Below are positions 1 to 5,776 of a stretch of DNA of 19,568 bases, piece after piece. Position 1 is the first letter of the stretch. Every line of letters begins with the position of its first letter. This DNA is from an uncultured Solobacterium sp. Lineage in GTDB: Bacteria > Bacillota_I > Bacilli_A > Erysipelotrichales > Erysipelotrichaceae. The DNA lies in contig URCJ01000036.1 of the NCBI GenBank assembly GCA_900546285.1, positions 1 to 19,568 on the forward strand, given 5' to 3'. The notes beneath the pieces are model-generated. The model was not told where the DNA came from and searched no databases. It saw only the letters and a list, made by a program, of their open reading frames with translations. A program made the position numbers and the translations under genes.

Positions 1-291
1 AGTTCAACAGATAAGATCATTACCATCCATGAAGATAGCTCTTTATTAAGAGATATCGCAATGGCCCTAGTAAAAGAAATAGACGACAATCGCTTCTTAA
101 TCAGTGAAAAAGATGCAACGCTAGCTATCATTTCACACAATAATAAAGCACGTGATATCTTCAATAATATTAAAGATGAGCTACAGCTAAGTGGTGGTGG
201 CGCACCTTTCTGTGTATGTGTGACATCAAGTTTAAGTCATGATGAATTATTAGAAAAGTTAAAGGAGAAAACAAATGAACTTACATTATGA
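1..291 (+). CDS. Alanyl-tRNA editing-like protein, C-terminal fragment cut by the window edge
   Basis: The reading frame is open from base 1 to the stop at 289-291, so this is the tail of a longer gene that begins outside the window. The visible 96 residues match, with about one change in six, the last 90 or so residues of the complete neighbour downstream. They include the SSTDK segment, the LISEKD segment and the GGGAPF glycine motif of a DHHA1 domain. It is therefore the upstream member of a tandem pair. DHHA1 domains bind tRNA or nucleotides and, next to an AlaX domain, help remove mis-charged amino acids from tRNA-Ala. The last 17 bases overlap the start of the next gene, and that gene's ribosome binding site (AAAGGAG) lies inside this one, which suggests coupled translation. 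An ATG at 61 is internal and is not the start. Confidence 0.85.
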   Translation, partial: SSTDKIITIHEDSSLLRDIAMALVKEIDDNRFLISEKDATLAIISHNNKARDIFNNIKDELQLSGGGAPFCVCVTSSLSHDELLEKLKEKTNELTL

Positions 292-1372
292 TCATTACAA
301 AGAAACAGTGCTAGATACTGTAATTAAGGAAGAAAAAGATGGTTACTACTGTTTTGAAGATACAATCTTCTATGGTGAAAAAGGTGGTATGCCATCAGAC
401 AAGGGAACTATTAATGGTTTAGAAGTATTAGATTTAAAGTGGGATGGTGATACTTTATATCACAAAGTAAATGGTGAACTATCTAATCCAATCCACATGG
501 AAGTTGACTTATTCACACGTCATACTAACACAATCGTACAATCAGCTTTACATATTGCGGATGGTTTCTGTGTTAAACACAATTTTCCATTAGGTTCTAT
601 TGGAACTAATCCTGATAATATCTGGTATGAAATTAATACTGATGTAGATGATAAGACTTTGGATGAACTTGAACAATATGTAAGACAAGCTATCTTAGAT
701 TCAATCGATATTGAAATATCGTATGTTGCAGGTAAGGACTATGGTGATGAACACTATGCACATTTTGATACAGTAAGAATTATTAAGATAGGTGATTATG
801 ATAAACAGCCATGTGGTACTTTACATGTAAACAATACTTCTGAAATTGGTTCTTTCTCAATTCTATCTCATGAGAAGACTTCTCGTGGTACAAGACTACA
901 TTGTGCAATCGGTATGACAAGTGCCGATCATTTAAAAGAAGTATATGATGAATATAGAAAAACTGCAGTGGTCATCAATCCTGGTAAAGATAAATTAAGT
1001 GATGTTGCCAAGACTCTAGTTGAAAACAATAAAGCTCTTAAGAAAGAATTAGCTGATTTAAAGAAAGAGTTATTACAATTCCAGGCAAAGGCTTATACTA
1101 GCTCAACCGATAAAGTAATTACCATCCATGAAGATAGCTCTCTTTTGAGAGATATCGCAATGGCCCTAGTAAAAGAAATAAGTGATGATCGTTTCCTAAT
1201 TAGCGAAAAGGATTCATCACTCGCAATTATCTCTCATGATAATAAAGCGCGTGATATCTTCAATAGCTTAAAAGATGAGCTACAACTAAATGGTGGCGGT
1301 GCTCCATTCTGTGTAACTGCATCTTCTAAATTAAGTCATGATGAACTATTAGAAAAGTTAAACAACCTATAA
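275..1372 (+). CDS. Alanyl-tRNA editing-like protein (AlaX + DHHA1 domains)
   Basis: This 365-residue protein resembles free-standing relatives of the AlaRS editing domain, which hydrolyse mis-acylated Ser- or Gly-tRNA-Ala in the cytoplasm. Residues 31-45 carry the FYGEKGGMPSDKGTI block typical of AlaX (usually FYPxGGGQPxDxGxI). Residues 180-184 are CGTLH, matching the second zinc motif CxxxH, and are followed by the usual VxNTxEIGxF stretch. The first zinc motif, normally HxxxH, reads HTNTI at 83-87, so the second histidine appears to be replaced. A lysine- and glutamate-rich coiled segment (about 235-270) joins a DHHA1 domain (about 275-365, GGGAPF). The ATG at 275 has a good AAAGGAG site 7-8 bases upstream. 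It is a tandem paralogue of the preceding fragment. The family is clear, but catalytic activity is uncertain because of the altered motif. Confidence 0.85.
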   Translation: MNLHYDHYKETVLDTVIKEEKDGYYCFEDTIFYGEKGGMPSDKGTINGLEVLDLKWDGDTLYHKVNGELSNPIHMEVDLFTRHTNTIVQSALHIADGFCVKHNFPLGSIGTNPDNIWYEINTDVDDKTLDELEQYVRQAILDSIDIEISYVAGKDYGDEHYAHFDTVRIIKIGDYDKQPCGTLHVNNTSEIGSFSILSHEKTSRGTRLHCAIGMTSADHLKEVYDEYRKTAVVINPGKDKLSDVAKTLVENNKALKKELADLKKELLQFQAKAYTSSTDKVITIHEDSSLLRDIAMALVKEISDDRFLISEKDSSLAIISHDNKARDIFNSLKDELQLNGGGAPFCVTASSKLSHDELLEKLNNL

Positions 1373-1379
1373 AACAAGC

Positions 1380-1399
1380 AAAGGGGCATTCGCCCCTTT
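1380..1399. terminator. Bidirectional rho-independent terminator
   Basis: An 8-bp stem AAAGGGGC / GCCCCTTT with loop ATTC starts 8 bases after the AlaX-like stop codon. It is flanked by A- and T-rich runs on both sides, so it can end transcription of the AlaX-like pair (plus) and of the convergent small gene (minus). Confidence 0.85.
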
Positions 1400-1410
1400 T
1401 GTGTTATAAA

Positions 1411-1806
1411 CTATATACCTTTTCCTTCTACATTAATATAAGTTGGTACTTCGCTAATCTTTGGAATTTCTTCACTAAATTCAGCACATGATAATTCGAT
1501 TGTATCAGTATGATAAGTAACCACATATTCCTCATCACCAAACTTAACATCATACTTATTAGAATCACCAATTCTCTTTAAAGTGCCTTCCTCTAGCTCA
1601 CCAAACTGAACATATCTTTGTGCCTTGCCATCTTGCGTAAATATAAAGGCAATAGAAGATGGAAAATTATTTGAGAAGGTACCAACAATAACACCTGGAT
1701 TATGATATTTATTGAAATCGTCCTTTTCTTTCCACAACAAAGTTAATACAGTCAAAAGACCAACGCATAAGCATGAAACCACAATAATTGAGATATTCTT
1801 TTTCAT
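1411..1806 (-). CDS. Hypothetical membrane-anchored protein
   Basis: I do not recognise this 131-residue protein. It begins MKKN followed by a hydrophobic helix at about residues 5-24 (ISIIVVSC...LLTLLW) and then a charged, hydrophilic region rich in beta-prone residues. It is probably anchored by one N-terminal segment with the rest outside the cell. Cysteines occur within the helix, but I see no proper lipobox. The ATG is supported by a strong GAGGAGGG site about 7 bases upstream. It converges on the AlaX-like genes and shares their bidirectional terminator, so it is a separate transcription unit. It is a likely real gene because of its start signals and terminator. No function can be assigned. 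Confidence 0.7.
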   Translation of the reverse strand: MKKNISIIVVSCLCVGLLTVLTLLWKEKDDFNKYHNPGVIVGTFSNNFPSSIAFIFTQDGKAQRYVQFGELEEGTLKRIGDSNKYDVKFGDEEYVVTYHTDTIELSCAEFSEEIPKISEVPTYINVEGKGI

Positions 1807-1869
1807 TGATTTACCCTCCTCTTATTTATACTTTAATTCTAACAAAAAAATGCAGAAACAATACTTTTA

Positions 1870-1949
1870 GAAAAACGGGGCAATTTGATATCTAAATCTT
1901 GAGAAAAACGGGGCAAAGCTATGCTCAAAAATCATGAAAAACGGGGCAA
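1870..1949 (+). repeat. Three 14-bp direct repeats with exact 33-bp period
   Basis: GAAAAACGGGGCAA occurs identically at 1870-1883, 1903-1916 and 1936-1949. The intervening 19-bp stretches are unrelated to each other. The array lies just before the AAA ATPase gene. The repeats keep the frame of that gene and would read EKRG in each unit, but a TGA after the first unit interrupts the frame. They may be tandem binding sites spaced by about three helical turns, or remnants of an expanded 5' end. Confidence 0.85.
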
Positions 1950-1983
1950 AATGGTGTATTATAAAGAAAAAGGAGCATTTAAG

Positions 1984-3327
1984 ATGAAAAGACAATATGA
2001 AGATAAGATTCAAAATTGGATAAACGATAGTAAAAAAGCCCTGCTTATATATGGTGCAAGACAAGTTGGTAAGACTTATCTAATAAGAGAAATGCTGAAG
2101 AGAAATAATATTTCTTATTTTGAGGTTAACTTCCAAGAAAGAGAAGATATCTTAAATGCGATTAAAGATTTAAGTAATGCTGAAGATATTTCGATGAAAT
2201 TAGCACTATATTCTGATACCTCACTAATGGAGGGCGAATCAGTTATCTTTTTAGATGAGGTGCAACTATATCCTGAAATAATCACCAAAATTAAATTTTT
2301 AGTTGATGAAGGAAAATATAGATATATTTTAAGTGGCTCTAACTTAGGTGTTGAATTAAAAGGCATAAAGAGTATTCCTGTTGGCTATGTGGATATGTTT
2401 CAAATGTACCCCATGAACTTATTCGAATTTGTTAATGCAATCGGAATTAACGATACTACAATCAAATATTTAAAAGATTGTTTTGAAAAATTAGAACCAG
2501 TTGATGAAATAATTCATAAACGTATGTTAAACACCTTTTATTATTATCTAATTTGTGGTGGTATGCCCTCTGTTGTTGATACTTTTGTCAAAACAAGAAA
2601 TTTACGTGAAGTTCGTGATGAACAGCAGAATATCATAAGACAATACAAAGCTGATTTTATTAAATATGAGAATGATGATAAGAAGCTAAAAATCATTTCA
2701 ATCTTTGATTCTATTCCAGCTCAACTTAATCAACAAAATAGAAGATTTGTGTTCACCCAATTAGACAAAGAATTAAAGTTTGATCGTTACGAAAACAGTT
2801 TCTTATGGCTTAAGGATGCTGCAGTAGCTATACCTATTTACATTGCGAATGAACCGAAAGCTCCATTAATCCTTTCGAAGTCTACAAACCAATTTAAGTT
2901 ATTTATGCCTGATGTCGGCTTATTAACATCATGTTACCCAGACTATGTTAGTAAAGAACTTCTTGATATGAATCCTGATTACGAAATTAATAATGGTGCA
3001 TTATTTGAAAATTATATTGCGGAAGAGCTAATAAGCAACAATATCACACCATATTATTTTAAGAACAAGAACATTGGAGAAATTGATTTTTTGATGGAAT
3101 ATGACAATCAAATCATTCCACTTGAAATCAAATCAGGTAAAGATTATAAAGTTCATAAAGCATTAGATAATCTACTCAACACTAGAGAATATTCTATTAA
3201 GAAGGCTTATATTCTATCACCATCTAATATAGAAATTGATGATAAAAACATCTATCTGCCCATCTATATGACGGGACTATTTGGTGATAACAAATCTGAA
3301 GATATTATCATCAATCTTAATATCTAG
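1984..3327 (+). CDS. AAA-family ATPase with DUF4143 / PD-(D/E)XK-like C-terminus
   Basis: This 447-residue protein belongs to the widespread 'ATP-binding protein, DUF4143' family, whose cellular role is not established. The N-terminal ATPase has a Walker A GARQVGKT at residues 24-31, a Walker B VIFLDE at 87-92 and an SGSN segment at 117-120. The C-terminal part contains D368, then E381-x-K383 in a DF...PLEIKSGK context, which is the core arrangement of a PD-(D/E)XK nuclease fold. The start at 1984 has AGGAG at 1971-1975, 8 bases upstream. A longer frame from 1921 would translate through the third 33-bp repeat and has no ribosome binding site. The gene stands alone with its own terminator, preceded by the 33-bp repeats. 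Family members are often accessory and strain-variable, so horizontal acquisition is plausible. Proposed defence or toxin-like roles remain inference. Confidence 0.9.
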   Translation: MKRQYEDKIQNWINDSKKALLIYGARQVGKTYLIREMLKRNNISYFEVNFQEREDILNAIKDLSNAEDISMKLALYSDTSLMEGESVIFLDEVQLYPEIITKIKFLVDEGKYRYILSGSNLGVELKGIKSIPVGYVDMFQMYPMNLFEFVNAIGINDTTIKYLKDCFEKLEPVDEIIHKRMLNTFYYYLICGGMPSVVDTFVKTRNLREVRDEQQNIIRQYKADFIKYENDDKKLKIISIFDSIPAQLNQQNRRFVFTQLDKELKFDRYENSFLWLKDAAVAIPIYIANEPKAPLILSKSTNQFKLFMPDVGLLTSCYPDYVSKELLDMNPDYEINNGALFENYIAEELISNNITPYYFKNKNIGEIDFLMEYDNQIIPLEIKSGKDYKVHKALDNLLNTREYSIKKAYILSPSNIEIDDKNIYLPIYMTGLFGDNKSEDIIINLNI

Positions 3328-3332
3328 CAATC

Positions 3333-3356
3333 AAGGCAATCATGAATTGCCTTTTT
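3333..3356 (+). terminator. Rho-independent terminator of the AAA ATPase gene
   Basis: An 8-bp perfect stem AAGGCAAT / ATTGCCTT (3333-3340 with 3346-3353, loop CATGA) is followed by T residues. It lies 5 bases after the ATPase stop codon. Confidence 0.85.
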
Positions 3357-3360
3357 AAAT

Positions 3361-3392
3361 TAAAAAGCTCTAAAACCTAAGAGTTCTAGAGC
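3361..3392 (-). terminator. Rho-independent terminator of tmRNA
   Basis: Read on the minus strand, a 10-bp stem GCTCTAGAAC / GTTTTAGAGC (one G-T pair, loop TCTTAG) is followed by TTTTTA. It lies 14 bases past the CCA end of ssrA. Confidence 0.9.
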
Positions 3393-3405
3393 ACAAATAA
3401 CTATT

Positions 3406-3754
3406 TGGTGGAGATGAGGGGGATTGAACCCCTGTCCAAGAATAGTCCCACATTCAGACTTCTACAGTTTAGTTTAGTTTTTAATAAGACAATACAAACG
3501 ACCTAAACTACCAAGTATTGAATTTGCCTTTTCGGTTTTCGGATTGAAAGATAAGGCTAACTTTCTTCACCTAGTTTGTGTTTACGACTGATTGCTACAA
3601 GCTTTACAATCAGAAGCTGCTTTGGGAGCTAACGTCGCTCAACCGATTAAGCAAATGCTAATTCGTTATTGCCGAATAATTTTGTTTGGTTATAAGGTAA
3701 CCACTCCACTGCAATCCAAATCCAACATAAACCTGTCGAAACCAAGACATCCCC
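3406..3754 (-). ncRNA. ssrA: tmRNA (transfer-messenger RNA)
   Basis: This 349-nt RNA rescues stalled ribosomes. It acts first as alanyl-tRNA and then as an mRNA encoding a degradation tag. The 5' end reads GGGGATG followed by TCTTGGTTTCGACAGG, the conserved tmRNA start. The 3' end has the T-arm GGGGTTCAATCCCC and ends in CATCTCC-A-CCA, which pairs with the 5' GGGGATG to form the acceptor stem, with CCA encoded. The tag frame is at 3647-3673: after a GGTTA/TAACC pseudoknot arm and an A-rich linker, the resume codon is probably GGC, giving GNNELAFA before TAA. With the charged alanine this makes a nine-residue tag ending in AFA rather than the commoner ALAA. The resume codon is inferred by alignment of layout with E. 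coli, while the stop codon and final AFA are directly visible. Confidence 0.95.
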
Positions 3755-3774
3755 ATGTTTTATTTGTATTCTAA

Positions 3775-3802
3775 ATTATACACTTTTAACGTATTAACGC
3801 AA
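3775..3802 (-). promoter_or_regulatory. Promoter of ssrA
   Basis: On the minus strand, TTGCGT (3797-3802) and TATAAT (3775-3780) are separated by 16 bases. The -10 box is about 20 bases before the mature tmRNA 5' end, which leaves a short leader for RNase P to remove. Confidence 0.7.
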
Positions 3803-3841
3803 GCGCATGTAAACAACAAATAATTAATCATTCTTCACAAA

Positions 3842-4159
3842 TCATTTTCTTCTAGAAGCACGTCTTCTTGTAATCAATTCTAAATCCTGTAATTGTCTAC
3901 CAAATTCATCATCTTTGGCAACAAGTAGTAAATCTTTATCCATATTATTTAATGCATGCAAAACAGCCGCATAAATGCCCATCGCTACAGAAGGATCGCC
4001 CTTTTCAACTTTCCAAAGAGAAGCTCTACTAATACCTGCACGCTCTGAAACTAACTCAACAGATAAATCTCGTCTTAATCTAGCAAGTTTAATTTGTTCT
4101 CCCATAGTTCTCAATATTCCCTCTGTTTTTGGAATAATATTGTAAGCTGCTTTCTTCAT
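3842..4159 (-). CDS. HipB-like XRE-family transcriptional regulator
   Basis: This 105-residue protein has a helix-turn-helix at about residues 20-80, with the XRE core SERAGISRASLWKVEKGDPSV and a regularly spaced following helix. The C-terminal tail is very basic (RRRASRRK). The closest family I recognise is the small HipB-like repressors that usually pair with a HipA-type kinase toxin. No hipA or other partner gene is adjacent: downstream lies ssrA and upstream a non-coding stretch. The ATG at 4159 has a GAGAGG site about 10 bases upstream, and a second in-frame ATG at residue 19 is a possible alternative start. The gene has its own promoter at 4189-4217. The target and partner are unknown. 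It may be an orphan remnant of a toxin-antitoxin locus or a free regulator. Confidence 0.85.
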   Translation of the reverse strand: MKKAAYNIIPKTEGILRTMGEQIKLARLRRDLSVELVSERAGISRASLWKVEKGDPSVAMGIYAAVLHALNNMDKDLLLVAKDDEFGRQLQDLELITRRRASRRK

Positions 4160-4188
4160 TTGCTTTTATACCTCTCTTATTGTTCACT

Positions 4189-4217
4189 ATTATATACATT
4201 ATCTATCTTTTTGTCTA
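4189..4217 (-). promoter_or_regulatory. Promoter of the HipB-like regulator
   Basis: On the minus strand, TAGACA (4212-4217) and TATAAT (4189-4194) are separated by exactly 17 bases. This is a near-consensus sigma-A promoter with a predicted start near 4182, about 20 bases before the ATG. Confidence 0.75.
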
Positions 4218-4249
4218 TTTTAGTAAACATTATAATTCTTCGGTCTAAT

Positions 4250-4275
4250 AAAAAAATGCAGCCACATAACCACAT
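4250..4275 (-). terminator. Possible terminator reading from the hairpin-rich gap
   Basis: On the minus strand an 8-bp stem ATGTGGTT / GGCTGCAT (four G-U pairs) with loop ATGT is followed directly by seven T residues. The stem is weak, but the T-run and the position before the next minus-strand promoter suggest that a minus-strand RNA ends here. Confidence 0.45.
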
Positions 4276-4490
4276 TTAACTAACTACTATAGAGTTTTCT
4301 GCTGGTTGTCAGTCTCGGTACCCAGTTAAAATGCCTTAAAGACGTGGAAATCATTAAGTCCCCCACGTGGACTGTAACTAACTCTCAGTTACAAAGATGA
4401 TACCAAATTAGTATCCGAATGGAATTTAACCTGTTCCATTATCAGCACAACTTTTAACGATGCTCTTACATCGAGAATATTCCTATTCCT
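4276..4490. other. Hairpin-rich non-coding stretch, possible structured RNA
   Basis: No credible protein gene is present. Consecutive inverted repeats are visible: ACGTGG/CCACGT (4342-4368), GTAACT/AGTTAC (4374-4392), GATAC/GTATC (4399-4415), AATGGAA/TTCCATT (4418-4440) and CGATG/CATCG (4458-4473), plus a weaker CTGG/CCAG (4302-4325). Five short hairpins packed into 130 bases is more than expected by chance. Either strand could be transcribed. The candidate terminator at 4250-4275 favours the minus strand. I could not match it to 6S, SRP, RNase P, T-box or any riboswitch that I know. Confidence 0.4.
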
Positions 4491-4543
4491 CTTATATTTT
4501 ACTATGTAATAAAGTCTTATATTGATAATAGATTGCTGATGGT

Positions 4544-4571
4544 TTGCTTACATCTCTATTCATGATATATT
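4544..4571 (+). promoter_or_regulatory. Candidate promoter of the repeat-array RNA
   Basis: TTGCTT (4544-4549) and TATATT (4566-4571) are separated by 16 bases. The predicted transcription start, near 4578, falls directly before the first repeat unit at 4581. Confidence 0.55.
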
Positions 4572-4577
4572 AATAAT

Positions 4578-4739
4578 AGTTAAACATTCGGTGCCCTACT
4601 ACCGCAAATGTAGAATAAACAAACGGTGCTTCACTACCGTAAAATGAGAAGATAAACATTCGGTGCTTCACTACCGTAAAATGAGAATTAAACAGTTTGA
4701 CGCAAAGTCACAAAAGGAGCATAATAATTTGCTCCTTTT
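4578..4739 (+). ncRNA. Tandem-repeat RNA resembling a type III toxin-antitoxin antitoxin (ToxI-like), orphan
   Basis: Four units begin with TAAACA at 4581, 4616, 4653 and 4689 (spacings 35, 37 and 36 bases). The fourth is short and divergent. Units 1-3 contain CGGTG-N5-CTACCG, a 4-bp stem whose loop can pair with bases downstream of the stem, giving an H-type pseudoknot. In unit 1 loop CTAC matches downstream GTAG. In unit 2 loop CTTC matches downstream GAAG, and in unit 3 TTC matches GAA, so the two sites change together. The published Pectobacterium ToxI repeat, as I remember it, is 36 nt, has the same GGTG-N5-CTACC spacing, ends in a partial repeat and is followed by a terminator. All of these hold here. 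What is missing is the toxin gene: the terminator is followed directly by the 3' end of a convergent permease gene. Expression and function are inferred. Confidence 0.55.
4712..4739. terminator. Bidirectional rho-independent terminator
   Basis: A 10-bp perfect stem AAAAGGAGCA / TGCTCCTTTT (4712-4721 with 4730-4739) has an 8-base loop. It can end both the repeat-array RNA on the plus strand and the nucleoside transporter operon on the minus strand, whose last stop codon is 5 bases away. Confidence 0.9.
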
Positions 4740-4744
4740 ATAAT

Positions 4745-5776
4745 CTATCTCTCTTCCCTAAAGTAAGACACACCTAAATGACCTGGTGCTTGATTCTCCT
4801 TCTTCTTCTTGGCAGAAACCACACACAATACTACAATAGTAACAATATAAGGCAACATCTTATAAAGATTTTGAAGATAAGTAACTCTTTCTACCTTCAA
4901 GATATCAGCCAAAGCCCTAGAGATTTCAGCAGGAATATAAATATAAGCCCAATAACACAAACCAAACAAGTAAGCACCCCATGTTGCATTCTTAGGCTTC
5001 CAAGAAGTGAAAATAACAAGGGCAACAGCCAGCCAACCTAAGGCCTCAATAGTATTATCATTAGCCCATGTTCCTTGAATATAGTCCATTACATAAAACA
5101 AACCACCAAGACCACAAATAGCACCACCAACAATAGAAGCTAAATACTTATACTTAGTAACATTAATACCAGCCGCATCAGCAGTAGCTGGATTCTCACC
5201 AACCGCTCTTAGATTCAAACCGGTTCTAGTCTTTGTTAAGAAATAATTAGCCACAAAAGCCAAAACTAAACAGAAATAAGCCATCCAACCATAATTCAAG
5301 AATAAAGAACCAAATAACCCTAACTTACCTGAAATAAATGGTAAACGTAATTTAAACACATTGGCAGTAGTAGCTACTGAAATGGAACCAACACCACCTG
5401 ACAGTTTCATCAAAGAACCACCAAAGAAATTAGCGATACCAGTTCCAAAAATAGTAAGTGTTAAACCAGTAACATTTTGATTAGCCTTTAAAGTAACAGT
5501 TAAGAAACTATAAATCAAACTGCCCAAGGCACTAGCTAAGATGGCACACAATAATGCACAAATCATACCAATGGTACCATTAGGCGTTGCGGTACTACTT
5601 TCATAAATAAAAGCACCAGTCAAAGCACCAATACCACCAAGCTGCATAATACCTGGAACACCCAAATTCAAATTACCAGCCTTTTGATTGATAGTCTCAC
5701 CAATACAGCCAAACATAATAACCGTTCCAAAAGTAATGGCTGAAACAATCCAAGAAATTAATTGTGCACTAGTCAT
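4745..5776 (-). CDS. Nucleoside ABC importer permease, second subunit
   Basis: This 343-residue, highly hydrophobic protein has about nine membrane segments and belongs to the branched BPD_transp_2 permease family. The early stretch (residues about 17-50: IMFGCIGETINQKAGNLNLGVPGIMQLGG) matches the conserved start of the NupQ/YufQ-type subunit, and GENPATADAAGIN at about 192-204 is the coupling segment that touches the ATPase. It would form the membrane channel as a heterodimer with the preceding permease and import nucleosides or purines delivered by the BMP-type lipoprotein. Its start overlaps the stop of the first permease gene as TAATG, indicating translational coupling. It is the last gene of the operon and is followed by a strong terminator. 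The exact substrate cannot be read from the sequence. Confidence 0.92.
   Translation of the reverse strand: MTSAQLISWIVSAITFGTVIMFGCIGETINQKAGNLNLGVPGIMQLGGIGALTGAFIYESSTATPNGTIGMICALLCAILASALGSLIYSFLTVTLKANQNVTGLTLTIFGTGIANFFGGSLMKLSGGVGSISVATTANVFKLRLPFISGKLGLFGSLFLNYGWMAYFCLVLAFVANYFLTKTRTGLNLRAVGENPATADAAGINVTKYKYLASIVGGAICGLGGLFYVMDYIQGTWANDNTIEALGWLAVALVIFTSWKPKNATWGAYLFGLCYWAYIYIPAEISRALADILKVERVTYLQNLYKMLPYIVTIVVLCVVSAKKKKENQAPGHLGVSYFREER

Noticed and set aside
1870..1949. CRISPR-like array
   Set aside because: Repeats are 14 bp with 19-bp spacers, only three copies, and no cas genes, which is too short for CRISPR.
1921..1983. Longer N-terminus for the AAA ATPase from an ATG at 1921
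   Set aside because: It has no ribosome binding site and would read through a repeat. AGGAG 8 bases before 1984 decides the start.
1867..2064. Minus-strand 65-residue frame across the 33-bp repeats
   Set aside because: It is a shadow of the repeats and the ATPase gene, with no ribosome binding site. Its repeated APFF residues are just the complement of the repeats.
3592..3774. 60-residue plus-strand frame
   Set aside because: It lies antisense to tmRNA, and the RNA gene explains all of the conserved sequence.
4094..4279. 61-residue plus-strand frame
   Set aside because: It is antisense to the HipB-like gene and its promoter, and has no ribosome binding site.
4581..4711. CRISPR-like array at the 36-base repeats
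   Set aside because: Similarity extends over whole units with no separate spacers, units form pseudoknots and end at a terminator, and there are no cas genes.
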